Shown here one piece after another: positions 1-8,785 of a stretch of DNA of 64,000 nucleotides. Made by a program: the position numbers and the translations under genes. Source of the DNA: Crossiella sp. SN42. GTDB lineage: Bacteria; Actinomycetota; Actinomycetes; Mycobacteriales; Pseudonocardiaceae. Position 1 is the stretch's first letter. Each line of letters starts with the position of its first letter. A model generated the notes under the pieces. That model saw only the letters and a program-made list of their open reading frames with translations, was not told the origin of the DNA and ran no database searches. The DNA is taken from the NCBI RefSeq assembly GCF_023897065.1, contig NZ_JAMHIV010000013.1, positions 62,001 through 126,000 of the forward strand, given 5' to 3'.

Positions 1-50
1 TTCCGGTCACCTCGGGCCTCCGAGGAGACGGGTGTCCGGGTTGCTATGAC

Positions 51-71
51 AGCCGGGGCTTTCCCCCGGCT
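51..71. terminator. Hairpin, possible terminator of an upstream gene
   Basis: Perfect 8-bp stem AGCCGGGG/CCCCGGCT around a 5-nt loop, followed by a modestly T-containing stretch. It would end a gene lying left of the window. No coding sequence is supportable in bases 1-237; otherwise that stretch holds only the degenerate operator-like site at 172-186. Confidence 0.4.
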
Positions 72-171
72 CGCTACTGTTTCCGGGGGACCGCGCGTCT
101 GGCACGGGGTGCTTCACTCCTCAAACAGGATGGATCACAGGATCGGACCCGCGTGCGCGGATCGTACCCAG

Positions 172-186
172 TGTAAGCGCTGGACA
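172..186. promoter_or_regulatory. Degenerate LacI-type operator candidate
   Basis: TGTAAGCGCTGGACA has the central AGCGCT typical of LacI-family operators, but only partial symmetry. It lies just beyond the 3' end of the lacI-like gene and could serve a leftward promoter for a gene outside the window. Much weaker than the perfect site at 1345-1360. Confidence 0.3.
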
Positions 187-237
187 AACGCGGTCCGGCG
201 GCAAAGCTGTGACCCATGTCCCCTCTTCGCGGGAACA

Positions 238-1266
238 TCAGCGCGGCGGCGCCGTGGAGTCGCGCAGCACGACCTCGCCGTTGACCCGCACCGACCGGGC
301 CTGCGGCGGCGGGTCCTCATCCAGCGCCAGCCTGGCCGCGCGCTCGCCCATCTCCTCCAGCGGCAGCCGGACCGTGGTCAGCGAAGGCACCAGGTCGGAC
401 AGGGTGGGGATGTCGTCGAACCCGGCCACCGAGATGTCCGCCGGGATGGTCAGCCCGGCCGCGCGGAAGGCGGCCATCGCGCCCAGCGCCATCACGTCGT
501 TGACGGCGAACACGCAGGTCGCCCTGGTCTTGCCGGCCAGCAGCCGCTCGGCGGCCGCGTAGCCGCCGTCGCGGGTGAACCCGCCGTGCAGCACGTCCTC
601 GGCGCCCAGCTCGATACCGGACTCGGCCAGCCCGGCCCGGAAGCCCGCCAGCCGGTCCCTGGCGCTGACCAGCTCCGGCGGCCCGGCCAGCACGGCGAAG
701 CGGCGGTGGCCCTGCTCGATGAGCGCGCGGGCCAGCTTGGTCGCACCCAGCTTGTTGGCCGGGATCACCGTGTCCGCGGGCAGCCTGGCCTGGGACACGC
801 AGGCCAGCCTGCCGCCCTGGGCGGTGAAGGCCTGCACCTCGGCGGCCAGCTGCGCGGTGGTGTTGCGGTCGGTGGTCCTGGTGCCCGCCAGCACGATCGC
901 CCTGGCCCGGTGCGCGCGCAGGGTGGACAGCAGCGCCAGCTCGCGGCCGGGGTCGCGGTTGGTGGTGCCGAGCACCACGATCAGCCCGTTCTCCTCGGCC
1001 ACCCTGGTCACCCCGGCGGCGATGGAGGAGAAGTACGGGTCGGCGATGTCGTGCACCACCAGGCCGACCAGCACGCTGGAGTTGCGGGCCAGCGCCTGCG
1101 CGGAGGCGTTGGGCAGATAGCCGAGGACGCGCGCCGTGGTCAGCACCCGGTCGCGCAGCTCGGTGCTCACCTGCCGGGTGCTGCCGTTGAGCACCCGGGA
1201 CGCGGTCGCCAAGGACACGCTCGCCTGTCTGGCCACCTCGGCCAGCGTGACCTGCCGTTGCGTCAC
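238..1266 (-). CDS. LacI-family transcriptional regulator
   Basis: A DNA-binding repressor of 342 residues, normal for the family. The N-terminal LacI helix-turn-helix is at about residues 5-25 (TLAEVARQASVSLATASRVL), followed by the hinge-helix region and a periplasmic-binding-protein-like effector domain with the usual 'FAVNDVMALG' and 'SVAGFDDIP' segments. I chose the GTG at 1266 because a clear GGAGGT lies about 5 nt upstream and the HTH begins immediately; an in-frame extension upstream is not family-like. It is divergent from the oxidoreductase-DUF993-isomerase operon, and a perfect LacI operator (1345-1360) lies between them. It therefore probably controls that operon and itself, with a sugar or sugar derivative as inducer. 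The ligand is unknown. Confidence 0.93.
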   Translation of the reverse strand: MTQRQVTLAEVARQASVSLATASRVLNGSTRQVSTELRDRVLTTARVLGYLPNASAQALARNSSVLVGLVVHDIADPYFSSIAAGVTRVAEENGLIVVLGTTNRDPGRELALLSTLRAHRARAIVLAGTRTTDRNTTAQLAAEVQAFTAQGGRLACVSQARLPADTVIPANKLGATKLARALIEQGHRRFAVLAGPPELVSARDRLAGFRAGLAESGIELGAEDVLHGGFTRDGGYAAAERLLAGKTRATCVFAVNDVMALGAMAAFRAAGLTIPADISVAGFDDIPTLSDLVPSLTTVRLPLEEMGERAARLALDEDPPPQARSVRVNGEVVLRDSTAPPR

Positions 1267-1344
1267 TGGTCTACCTCCATACTCGCGGTACGCAGAGTAG
1301 CGGTCGCGCGCCTTGACGGTGGCGATCCGGTGACCGTAGCGTGT

Positions 1345-1360
1345 TGGAAAGCGCTTTCCA
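1345..1360. promoter_or_regulatory. LacI-family operator, perfect palindrome
   Basis: TGGAAAGCGCTTTCCA is a perfect 16-bp palindrome centred on the CG of the LacI-family core. It lies between the divergent lacI-like gene and the oxidoreductase, ending 30 bp before the oxidoreductase ATG, which suits repression of the rightward operon. Assignment to the adjacent LacI protein is inference from position. Confidence 0.85.
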
Positions 1361-1390
1361 GACTGCCGCCGAAGTTCACGGGAGGTCGAC

Positions 1391-2548
1391 ATGTCGGTGC
1401 GCCCCATCGGGATCGCACTCAACGGGGTTACCGGGCGGATGGGATATCGGCAACACCTGGTCCGATCCCTGCTGGCCATCCGCGCCGAAGGCGGCGTCCG
1501 GTTGCCCAATGGGGACACCTTGTTGCCGGAGCTCGTCCTGCTCGGCCGGGACCCGGCCAAGCTCAAGGACATCGCCGACCGGCACGACCTGCCGAACTGG
1601 AGCACCGATGTGGACGGTGTGCTCGCCGACCCCGCGGTCGAGGTCTACTTCGACGCGCAGGTGACCAGCGCGCGGGCCGAGGCGGTGCACCGGGCGGTCG
1701 CCGCGGGCAAGCACGTCTACGCGGAGAAGCCGATCGCGCCGGACGTGCCGACCGCGCTGGCGCTGGCGCGGGCCGCCGAGGCCGCGGGCATCCGGCACGG
1801 GGTGGTCGCGGACAAGCTGTACCTGCCCGGCATCCAGAAGCTGCGGCGGCTGATCGACGGTGGCTTCTTCGGCCGGGTGCTCAGCGTGCGCGGCGAGTTC
1901 GGTTACTGGGTGTTCGAGGGCGACTGGCAGCCCGCGCAGCGGCCCAGCTGGAACTACCGCGCGCAGGACGGCGGCGGCATCGTGCTGGACATGTTCGCGC
2001 ACTGGAGCTATCTGCTCGAAGGCCTGTTCGGGCCGATCACCGCGGTCACCGCGCGGGCGGTCACCCATGTCCCGCAACGGTGGGACGAGCAGGGCCGGCC
2101 GTACGAGGCCACCGCCGACGACGCCGCCTACGCCATCTTCGAGCTGGGTGACGGGGTGGTCGCGCAGGTCAACTCCTCCTGGTGCACCAGGGTGCGGCGG
2201 GACGAGCTGGTGGAGTTCCAGGTGGACGGTGTGCAGGGCAGCGCGGTCGCCGGGCTGCGCGAGTGCGTGGCCCAGCACCGGGCGCACACGCCGAAACCGG
2301 TGTGGAACCCGGACCTGCCGGTGGACTCGGACTTCCGGTCGCAGTGGCAGCCGGTGCCGGACAACACCGTCTTCGACAACGGGTTCAAGGCGCAGTGGAC
2401 GGAGTTCCTGCGGCACCTGGCCGATCCCGAGCCCGCCGCGGCCTACCCGCACAACTTCCACACCGCCGCCCGCGGGGTGCAGCTGGCCGAGCTGGGCCTG
2501 AAGTCCTCGGCGGAGGGCCGCCGACTGAGCGTTCCGGAGCTGACGTGA
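1391..2548 (+). CDS. Gfo/Idh/MocA-family NAD(P)-dependent oxidoreductase
   Basis: A 385-residue sugar or polyol dehydrogenase of the Gfo/Idh/MocA family. The N-terminal Rossmann segment (residues ~5-20, GIALNGVTGRMG) binds NAD(P). The EKP signature 'YAEKPIAP' places the conserved lysine at residue 113, and 'GGGIVLDMFAHW' is the expected C-terminal domain motif. It is the first gene of a three-gene operon: its TGA overlaps the GTG of the DUF993 gene, implying translational coupling. The likely role is oxidising a sugar or cyclitol hydroxyl to a ketone before isomerisation and retro-aldol cleavage by the next two products. The substrate is not readable from sequence. Controlled by the LacI operator just upstream. 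Confidence 0.92.
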   Translation: MSVRPIGIALNGVTGRMGYRQHLVRSLLAIRAEGGVRLPNGDTLLPELVLLGRDPAKLKDIADRHDLPNWSTDVDGVLADPAVEVYFDAQVTSARAEAVHRAVAAGKHVYAEKPIAPDVPTALALARAAEAAGIRHGVVADKLYLPGIQKLRRLIDGGFFGRVLSVRGEFGYWVFEGDWQPAQRPSWNYRAQDGGGIVLDMFAHWSYLLEGLFGPITAVTARAVTHVPQRWDEQGRPYEATADDAAYAIFELGDGVVAQVNSSWCTRVRRDELVEFQVDGVQGSAVAGLRECVAQHRAHTPKPVWNPDLPVDSDFRSQWQPVPDNTVFDNGFKAQWTEFLRHLADPEPAAAYPHNFHTAARGVQLAELGLKSSAEGRRLSVPELT

Positions 2549-3702
2549 CCGAGGTCCTGCTGCCCCAGCCCGACGGCACCCTGAGCCGCCACGCACTCGA
2601 CACCGGCGGCTGGCGCTGGTCGCGGCCGGCCAGGGCGGCCACCTCGCGGCAGGTGCTGGCCGCCGCGCACGTGGTCGCCGACCCCTTCGCCGACAACACC
2701 CCCGGCTCCCCGGCCGCCCTGGACTGGGACAGCACCCTGGCCTACCGGCACCACCTGTGGCGGCACGGGCTCGGCGTGGCCGAGGCGATGGACACCGCCC
2801 AGCGCGGCATGGGCCTGGACTGGCCGACCGCGGCCGAGCTGATCCGCCGCAGCGCCAAGGAGGCCCGCGCCTGCGGCGGCCGGATCGCCGCCGGGGTGGG
2901 CACCGACCAGCTGACCGGACCGGCCACCCTGGACCAGGTCGCCGATGCCTACCTCGAACAGCTCGAGGTGGCCGCCGAGGCCGAGGTCCAGCCGATCCTG
3001 ATGTGCAGCAGGGCACTGGCCGCCGCGGCGGGCTCGGCCGAGGACTACCACCGGGTCTACGACCGGGTACTGGGCCAGGCCGATCAGCCGGTGATCCTGC
3101 ACTGGCTCGGCCCCGCCTTCGATCCCGCGCTGACCGGCTACTGGGGATCGACGGAGGTCCCGGAGGCCACCGGGCACTTCCTGGACCTGATCCACGCGCA
3201 CCGGTCCAGGGTGGACGGGATCAAGGTCTCGCTGCTGGACGCCGGGCACGAGATCGGCCTGCGCCGCAGGCTGCCCGAGGGCGTGCGCTGCTACACCGGC
3301 GACGACTACCACTACCCGGAGCTGATCGCCGGCGACGAGCAGGGCCACAGCGACGCCCTGCTCGGCATCCTGGACGGCATCGCGCCGATCGCGGCCGCCT
3401 CACTGTCCCTTTTGGACTCCGGGGACACCGCGGGGTTCCGCGCGCAGCTGGCCACCACGGTCCCGCTGTCCAGCCACCTGTTCGCCACCCCCACCTATCA
3501 CTACAAGACCGGTCTGACCTTCCTGGCCTGGCTGACCGGCCACCAGTCCGCCTTCGCCATGGTCGGCGGCGCGCAGTCGGCCCGCTCCCTGCCGCACCTG
3601 GCCGAGGTGCTGCGCCTGGCCGACCGCACCGGTCTGCTGCCCGACCCCGAGCTGGCCGCGCGCCGCTGGACCGCCCTGCTCGCCACGGCCGGAGGCCTGT
3701 GA
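2545..3702 (+). CDS. DUF993 protein, dihydrodipicolinate-synthase-like fold (putative aldolase)
   Basis: A 385-residue protein recognised as DUF993, a poorly characterised member of the DHDPS/class I aldolase TIM-barrel group. 'VDGIKVSLLD' near residues 224-233 contains Lys227, in the position expected of a Schiff-base lysine; this is inference from motif similarity. The GTG start overlaps the stop of the preceding oxidoreductase (GTGA), and the gene's own stop overlaps the next ATG (TGATG), so the three genes are translationally coupled. In this context a retro-aldol or related C-C cleavage of a keto-sugar acid is the best guess. No sugar transporter is adjacent. Confidence 0.85.
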   Translation: MTEVLLPQPDGTLSRHALDTGGWRWSRPARAATSRQVLAAAHVVADPFADNTPGSPAALDWDSTLAYRHHLWRHGLGVAEAMDTAQRGMGLDWPTAAELIRRSAKEARACGGRIAAGVGTDQLTGPATLDQVADAYLEQLEVAAEAEVQPILMCSRALAAAAGSAEDYHRVYDRVLGQADQPVILHWLGPAFDPALTGYWGSTEVPEATGHFLDLIHAHRSRVDGIKVSLLDAGHEIGLRRRLPEGVRCYTGDDYHYPELIAGDEQGHSDALLGILDGIAPIAAASLSLLDSGDTAGFRAQLATTVPLSSHLFATPTYHYKTGLTFLAWLTGHQSAFAMVGGAQSARSLPHLAEVLRLADRTGLLPDPELAARRWTALLATAGGL

Positions 3703-4523
3703 TGCACCGCCTGTCGATGAACCAGATGACCGTGCGCAGCCTGTCCATCCCGGAGCTGCTGGCGGCCTGCCTGCGCCACGAGGTCCCGGCGGTGGGCCTG
3801 TGGCGCGATCCGGTGCAGACCCACGGGGTGACCCGGACCGCCCGCGAGGTCAGGGAGTCCGGCCTTGAGGTCTCCTCCCTGTGCCGGGGCGGTTTCCTCA
3901 CCAACCCGGCGAACCAGCCCGAGGCCCTGGCCGACAACCGCCGCGCCATCGACGAGGCCGCCGAGCTCGGCGCGCAGTCCCTGGTGCTGGTCGTCGGCGG
4001 CCTGTTCGACCGCGATCTGCCGGCCGCCCGGACCCGGGTCGCCGACGCGGTGGCCGAACTGGCCCCCTACGCCGCGGAACGGGAGGTCGTGCTGGCCCTG
4101 GAGCCCATGCACCCGGTGTTCTGCGCGGACCGGGGCGTGCTGTCCACGTTGAAACAGGCGCTGGACATGGTGGAGGCGATCGGCAGTCCGGCGGTGCGGG
4201 TGGTGGTGGACACCGTGCACGTGTGGTGGGACCCGGAGGTCGAGGCGCAGATCGCGCGGGCGGGGGAGCGGATCGCGCTGTACCAGGTATGCGACTGGAT
4301 CACGCCATTGCCGGCGGATGTGCTGGCCGGACGCGGGATTCCGGGGCAGGGGCATATCGACTTCGGACATCTGGGGCGGTGCGTGGCCGGGGCCGGTTAT
4401 GCCGGGGTGGCCGAGGTGGAGGTCTTTCACGAGGAGGTCTGGGCGGCGGATCCGGACGAGGTGTTCGCCAGGGTGGTCGCGGCGCACCGGGAACTGGTGC
4501 TGCCCGGATTGACGTCGGGCTGA
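3702..4523 (+). CDS. Sugar phosphate isomerase/epimerase-family TIM-barrel protein
   Basis: A 273-residue AP-endonuclease-2-type TIM barrel of the kind seen in xylose-isomerase-like, IolE/IolI and hydroxypyruvate-isomerase enzymes. Family metal-site elements are visible: the Glu of 'LALEPMHP', 'VVVDTVHVWWDP' (Asp and His), 'GQGHIDFG' and a terminal 'AEVEVFHEEVW'. It is the last gene of the LacI-controlled operon, starting within the stop codon of the DUF993 gene. It probably isomerises or epimerises the keto product made by the Gfo/Idh enzyme. Exact substrate unknown. Confidence 0.9.
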   Translation: MHRLSMNQMTVRSLSIPELLAACLRHEVPAVGLWRDPVQTHGVTRTAREVRESGLEVSSLCRGGFLTNPANQPEALADNRRAIDEAAELGAQSLVLVVGGLFDRDLPAARTRVADAVAELAPYAAEREVVLALEPMHPVFCADRGVLSTLKQALDMVEAIGSPAVRVVVDTVHVWWDPEVEAQIARAGERIALYQVCDWITPLPADVLAGRGIPGQGHIDFGHLGRCVAGAGYAGVAEVEVFHEEVWAADPDEVFARVVAAHRELVLPGLTSG

Positions 4524-4713
4524 ACCGCGCAAATCTGGCACCGGTGCTGAACAAACCATTTACCGGTGAATGAGACCTGTGTCACCAGGGCCTTTGGTGT
4601 GCCTCAATTCGGTGAAACACGGGCCGTTGTCGGGCGAAATCGGACGCGCGTACTCTTTCGCCCTTGACAGGTCCGGTTGACCCGGGCGGTGTGACATCAG
4701 GAGGGACCTCACC

Positions 4714-6183
4714 GTGAGCGCGACCGTCAACGAAGCGGCGCCGCAACGCGGCTTCTTCGGCCAACCACGAGGGCTGTCCAGCCTCTTCTTCACCGAGATG
4801 TGGGAGCGGTTCTCCTACTACGGGATGAAGGCGCTGCTGGTCATCTACCTCTACAAGGCCGTGAGTGAGGGCGGCCTGGGCATTCCCAAGGAGACCGCGA
4901 TCGCGGTCGGCTCGGTGTACGCCGCCGCGGTGTACATGGGGTCCCTGCCCGGTGGCTGGATCGCCGACCGGTTGCTCGGCGCGCAGAAGGCGCTGCTCTA
5001 CGGCGGCATCCTGATCATGTTCGGGCACATCAGCATGGCCATTCCGGCCGGGGCGTCCACGACCTACCTCGGTCTGGTGCTCATCGTGCTCGGCACCAGC
5101 CTGCTCAAGCCGAACATCTCCAGCATCGTCGGCCGCCTCTACGCCGAGGACGACCCGCGCCGCGACGCCGGGTTCACCATCTTCTACATGTCGATCAACA
5201 TCGGTGGCGGCATCGCGCCGCTGCTGTGCGGCTTCCTGGCCGCCCAGTGGGGTTACCACGTGGGCTTCGGCGCGGCCGCGGTCGGCATGTTCTTCGGTCT
5301 GCTGCAGTACGTGCTCACCCGCAAGAACCTCGGCGAGGCCGGTCTGCGCCCGACCAACCCGCTGCCGGAGGACCACCGCGCCAAGATCGTCGGCCGGCTG
5401 GTCGGCATCGTGATCGCGGTGGTGCTGGTGATCGTGGCCGCGATCTCCCTTGGCTGGCTGGCCGTGGGCGGCGTGGTCGACCTGATCAGCCTGCTGTCCA
5501 TCCTGCTGCCCGCTGGCTACTTCGTGTTCATGCTGCGCAGCGGCAAGACCACCGACGTGGAGCGGGACCGGGTCAAGGCCTACATCCCGCTGTTCATCGG
5601 CGCCACCCTGTTCTGGATGATCTTCGAGCAGGCTGGCACGGTGCTCAACATCTACGCCGAGGAGCGGGTGGACCGCAACATCTTCGGCTGGGAGTTCCCG
5701 GCGCCGTGGTTCCAGTCGGTCAACCCGGCCTTCATCGTGCTGCTGGCCCCGCTGGTGGCCGCGCTGTGGCTGCGCATGGGCACCCGCCAGCCGACCACCC
5801 CGCGCAAGTTCGCCGTGGCGCTGGTGCTGGTCGGCGCGTCCTTCGGCATCCTCGCGGTGGCCGGGCTCAGCGGTGAGAAGGTCGGCGCGCTGTGGCTGCT
5901 GCTGGTCTTCGCGGTGCAGACGGTCGGCGAGCTGTGCCTGTCCCCGGTGGGCCTGTCCGCCACCACGAAGCTGGCCCCGGCCGCCTTCGCCTCGCAGATG
6001 ATGGGCCTGTGGTTCCTGGCCACCGCGGCAGGCAACGGCATCGCGGGCCAGATCGCGCCGCTGTCCACCACCATGTCCGAGCTGGCCTACTTCGGTCTGC
6101 TCGGCGGTGCGGCGATCCTGCTCGCGGTCTGCCTGTGGATCGGCGCCAACCGGGTGAAGCGGCTGATGCACGGCGTCAACTGA
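4714..6183 (+). CDS. POT-family proton-dependent oligopeptide transporter
   Basis: A 489-residue membrane transporter of the PTR2/POT (DtpT-like) family importing di- and tripeptides with protons. The POT signature 'FFTEMWERFSYYGM' (ExxER: E28, E31, R32) sits in the first membrane helix, and about 12-14 hydrophobic segments follow. The GTG start has AGGAGG about 8 nt upstream. It is monocistronic: a 190-bp upstream gap contains the promoter and the 3' end meets a convergent P450 through a shared hairpin. It is the full family length. Confidence 0.95.
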   Translation: MSATVNEAAPQRGFFGQPRGLSSLFFTEMWERFSYYGMKALLVIYLYKAVSEGGLGIPKETAIAVGSVYAAAVYMGSLPGGWIADRLLGAQKALLYGGILIMFGHISMAIPAGASTTYLGLVLIVLGTSLLKPNISSIVGRLYAEDDPRRDAGFTIFYMSINIGGGIAPLLCGFLAAQWGYHVGFGAAAVGMFFGLLQYVLTRKNLGEAGLRPTNPLPEDHRAKIVGRLVGIVIAVVLVIVAAISLGWLAVGGVVDLISLLSILLPAGYFVFMLRSGKTTDVERDRVKAYIPLFIGATLFWMIFEQAGTVLNIYAEERVDRNIFGWEFPAPWFQSVNPAFIVLLAPLVAALWLRMGTRQPTTPRKFAVALVLVGASFGILAVAGLSGEKVGALWLLLVFAVQTVGELCLSPVGLSATTKLAPAAFASQMMGLWFLATAAGNGIAGQIAPLSTTMSELAYFGLLGGAAILLAVCLWIGANRVKRLMHGVN

Positions 6184-6190
6184 CGCACCC

Positions 6191-6240
6191 GCTGCCCGCG
6201 CCGGGTCAGGCCGCCGAACTGGCCGCCCGGCGCGGGCAGC
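6191..6240. terminator. Bidirectional terminator hairpin between POT gene and P450
   Basis: A perfect 15-bp stem (GCTGCCCGCGCCGGG and its complement, 20-nt loop) lies between convergent genes. Its right part is inside the 3' end of the P450 reading frame, so the last P450 codons double as the terminator stem. Confidence 0.7.
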
Positions 6241-7483
6241 GCGTCGGCAGGCTGGTCAGCATCGGCAGCGTCCGGCCGTCGCCGCGTTGCGGCGGCCCGG
6301 CCAGCTCCAGGCCGGGGTGCCGCTGGAACAGCTCGCGCAGCGCGATCGTGCCTTCCAGTCGGGCCAGCGCCGCGCCGACGCAGAAGTGGATGCCGCCGGA
6401 GAAGGCCAGGTGCTCCCTGGCGTTGGGCCGGGCCGGGTCGAACCTCGCCGGGTCCGCGAACACCGCGGGATCCCGGTTGGCCCCGGCCAGGGAGAGCACG
6501 ATCTGCTCGCCGCGCCGGATCCGCCGCCCGCCCAGCTCCAGCTCGGTCCTGGCGTAGCGCTCGGTCAGGTGCACCGGCGGGTCGTAGCGCAGCGTCTCCT
6601 CCACCACCGCCCCGGCCAGGCCGGGATCGTGGCGCAGCCGGTCCAGCGCCTCCGGGTGGGTCAGCAGTGCCAGCGCGCCCTTGCCGATCAGGTTCACCGT
6701 GGTGCCGAATCCGGCCAGCAGCAGCAGTCCGCTGGTGGCCAGCAGCTCCCGGTCGCTCAGCGGCTCCCCGTCCACCTTGGCGTGCACCAGTCCGCTGAGG
6801 ATGTCCTCGGCCGGATGGCGGCGGCGGAAGGCGATCAGCTCGGTGAAGAACTCCTGCAGCTCGGCCATCACCTGGCGCAGCCGCTGGTGCTCGCCGACGG
6901 AGTGCACCCCGTCGAAGGCGGGCGCGATCCGGTTCGCCCAGCCGCGGAAGCGCTCGTGCTCCGGCGCGGGCACGCCGAGCAGGTCGCAGATCACCTGCAC
7001 CGGCACCCGGTTGGCGAAGGCCGGGATCAGGTCGACCTCGCCGCCGAACTCCGCCAGGCTGGCCCGCACGGTCTGCTCGATCCGCTCGGTGTGCTTGACC
7101 ACCGCGCGCGAGGTGAACCAGGGTGCGGCCAGCCTGCGCAGCCGGGTGTGCGCCGGCGGGTCCAGCATCAGGAACGAGTCCTCGATGGGGTGCACCAGCT
7201 CGTCCTCGGCGCGCACGACCGGGGGCGCGTCCGGGTGGCGCATGCCGAAGCGGTCGTCCCGGAACACCCGCGCGGCCAGCGCGTGCTCGGTGGTCACCCA
7301 GAAGCCGAACCGGCTGCGCACCAACGGGCCTGCCGCGCGGATCTGCTCGTAGAGCGGATAGGGGTCGCCGGTGCCGCGGCGGACCAGCCGCGCGCCGGGG
7401 TCGCCCAGCGCCGAGCCGCCCCACAGCAGGGCGCGGTGGGTCAGGAAGGTCAGCTGTTCCCGCAGGTGTGTCAGCACGGTCAT
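6206..7483 (-). CDS. Cytochrome P450 with atypical I-helix
   Basis: A 425-residue soluble bacterial P450. The ExxR region ('ETLRYDPP') and the heme loop 'FSGGIHFCVGAALARLEG', with Cys368 as thiolate ligand, are intact. The I-helix reads 'LLLLAGFGTTVNLIG': the acidic residue of the usual AGx(D/E)T(T/S) motif is Gly260, confirmed in the DNA as GGC at 6704-6706. That acid normally assists proton delivery to the iron-bound oxygen, so catalysis may be altered. The ATG start overlaps the stop of the upstream TetR gene (ATGA), forming a tetR-P450 operon. Substrate unknown. Confidence 0.93.
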   Translation of the reverse strand: MTVLTHLREQLTFLTHRALLWGGSALGDPGARLVRRGTGDPYPLYEQIRAAGPLVRSRFGFWVTTEHALAARVFRDDRFGMRHPDAPPVVRAEDELVHPIEDSFLMLDPPAHTRLRRLAAPWFTSRAVVKHTERIEQTVRASLAEFGGEVDLIPAFANRVPVQVICDLLGVPAPEHERFRGWANRIAPAFDGVHSVGEHQRLRQVMAELQEFFTELIAFRRRHPAEDILSGLVHAKVDGEPLSDRELLATSGLLLLAGFGTTVNLIGKGALALLTHPEALDRLRHDPGLAGAVVEETLRYDPPVHLTERYARTELELGGRRIRRGEQIVLSLAGANRDPAVFADPARFDPARPNAREHLAFSGGIHFCVGAALARLEGTIALRELFQRHPGLELAGPPQRGDGRTLPMLTSLPTRCPRRAASSAA

Positions 7484-8037
7484 CGGGCGACCCCTCTCAA
7501 CACGGTCTCCACCACCAGTTCCGGCGCCTGCTTGGGCGCGAGCTCGCCGTTGTCCACGGCCTCCCAGGCCGCGCAGACCACCGCCACGAACACCTGCACC
7601 ACCCAGTTCGGCGACAGCTTCGGCGTGAAGTGCCCGCTCGCCTGCTGCCGGATCACCAGCGCGCGCAGCGGCTCGGCCAGCCGCTCGAACCCGGCCATCA
7701 CCTCGCGGTCCCTGGCCAGCGCGCTCTCGTTGGCCAGCCAGGACACCCTCGGCCCCATCGGCAGCAGCGCGGCGGCCAGCTGGGAGAGGGCGCACTCCGG
7801 CGGTTCGGCGGTCATGTCGACCTCGGCCAGGCCCTCGGCGATGGTGGCCAGCGCGTCGAAGGCCAGCGCCTGCAACAGCACCTCCCTGGTCGGGAAGTGC
7901 CGGTGCACGGTGGTGCGGCCGATGCCCGCGGCCGCCGCGATCTCGCCGAGGCTGGCGCCGGAGTCCTTGGCCAGCAGGCGGGCGGCGGCGTCGAGCACCC
8001 GGCTCCGGGTGCGGTTACCGCGTGGTGTGGTGGACAT
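7480..8037 (-). CDS. TetR-family regulator co-transcribed with P450
   Basis: A 185-residue TetR repressor. The N-terminal HTH is 'SLGEIAAAAGIGRTTVHRHF' at about residues 28-47, followed by an all-helical ligand domain. I placed the start at the ATG at 8037; an ATG at 8049 and a TTG at 8058 are in frame, but the latter falls inside the operator palindrome at 8051-8068. The stop overlaps the P450 start, so the regulator probably represses its own operon. It is divergent from the DUF1707 gene. Confidence 0.88.
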   Translation of the reverse strand: MSTTPRGNRTRSRVLDAAARLLAKDSGASLGEIAAAAGIGRTTVHRHFPTREVLLQALAFDALATIAEGLAEVDMTAEPPECALSQLAAALLPMGPRVSWLANESALARDREVMAGFERLAEPLRALVIRQQASGHFTPKLSPNWVVQVFVAVVCAAWEAVDNGELAPKQAPELVVETVLRGVAR

Positions 8038-8050
8038 CCCCTGTCCCATC

Positions 8051-8068
8051 TGGAACAACTTTGTTCCA
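8051..8068. promoter_or_regulatory. TetR operator upstream of tetR-P450 operon
   Basis: TGGAACAACTTTGTTCCA is a perfect 8+2+8 inverted repeat directly upstream of the TetR start. Placement fits autorepression of the TetR-P450 operon. Confidence 0.78.
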
Positions 8069-8204
8069 CTGTCTCGTCACGCCCTGTCCTGGGCAAGGGG
8101 CCGGATGGCGGATGCGGATGCCGCCGTTCGGTGGTGTCCCGGCTGCTTGACGTGAACTCACCGTCACGAAAGAATCTCGCGCACTGAGAGAAGTGGGGGG
8201 CGGC

Positions 8205-8717
8205 ATGGCTGGCGAGGACACGCGTCCGGTGGTGCGGATCAGCGACCAGGAGCGGGAGGCCGCGGTCGCGCGGCTGAACACCGCGGTCGCCGACGGCAGG
8301 CTGACCTGGCCGGAACACAACGACCGGCTGGCCAAGGCCTACGCCGCCCGCACCGCGGCCGAGCTGGCCCCGGTGCTGGCCGACCTCGGCAAGCCCGCGC
8401 CGCCTGCCCAGCGGGTGGTCGCGGTGGGCAGCAAGATCCAGCGCGCGATGGAGCCCGGCCGGGTCGAGGTCAAGGCGGTCTTCGGCGCGGTGATCCTGGA
8501 CCTGTCCGGGCTCTCCGGCGACATCGAGGTCGAGGTGGTGGCCAACGCCTTCTGCGGCAAGGTGATCATCACCGTGCCCGGCGACGCCACCGTGCTGGAC
8601 GAGGGCAGCGCGGTGCTGGGCAAGCGCGCGCTGCCGGGCGCCACGGCCACGCCGGGGCCTCGGGTGCGGATCACCGGCCGCAGCACGCTGAGCAAGCTCG
8701 CCGTGCTGCGCGGCTGA
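8205..8717 (+). CDS. DUF1707 domain protein
   Basis: A 170-residue protein with the N-terminal DUF1707 domain typical of actinobacteria ('RISDQEREAAVARLNTAVADGRLTWPEHNDRLAKAYAA' at ~12-50, split here by no motif). A beta-rich C-terminal part (~90-170) resembles the cell-wall-active-antibiotic-response/LiaF-like region. DUF1707 proteins often lie near envelope-stress functions; the role is unproven. I chose the ATG at 8205, preceded by a G-rich ribosome-binding stretch, over an in-frame GTG at 8193. It has no membrane segment, so it is probably cytoplasmic. The upstream gap is shared with the divergent TetR. Confidence 0.85.
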   Translation: MAGEDTRPVVRISDQEREAAVARLNTAVADGRLTWPEHNDRLAKAYAARTAAELAPVLADLGKPAPPAQRVVAVGSKIQRAMEPGRVEVKAVFGAVILDLSGLSGDIEVEVVANAFCGKVIITVPGDATVLDEGSAVLGKRALPGATATPGPRVRITGRSTLSKLAVLRG

Positions 8718-8785
8718 ACCCGCCTGTGACGAACCCGTGACACGGCCCGCACGGAACGCGGACTCCGCTTTCCTAGCGTGCTGGC

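Noticed and set aside
46-2151. Long plus-strand frame spanning the lacI-like gene
   Set aside because: Translation is arginine- and glycine-rich shadow sequence. The minus strand encodes a complete LacI protein over the same bases.
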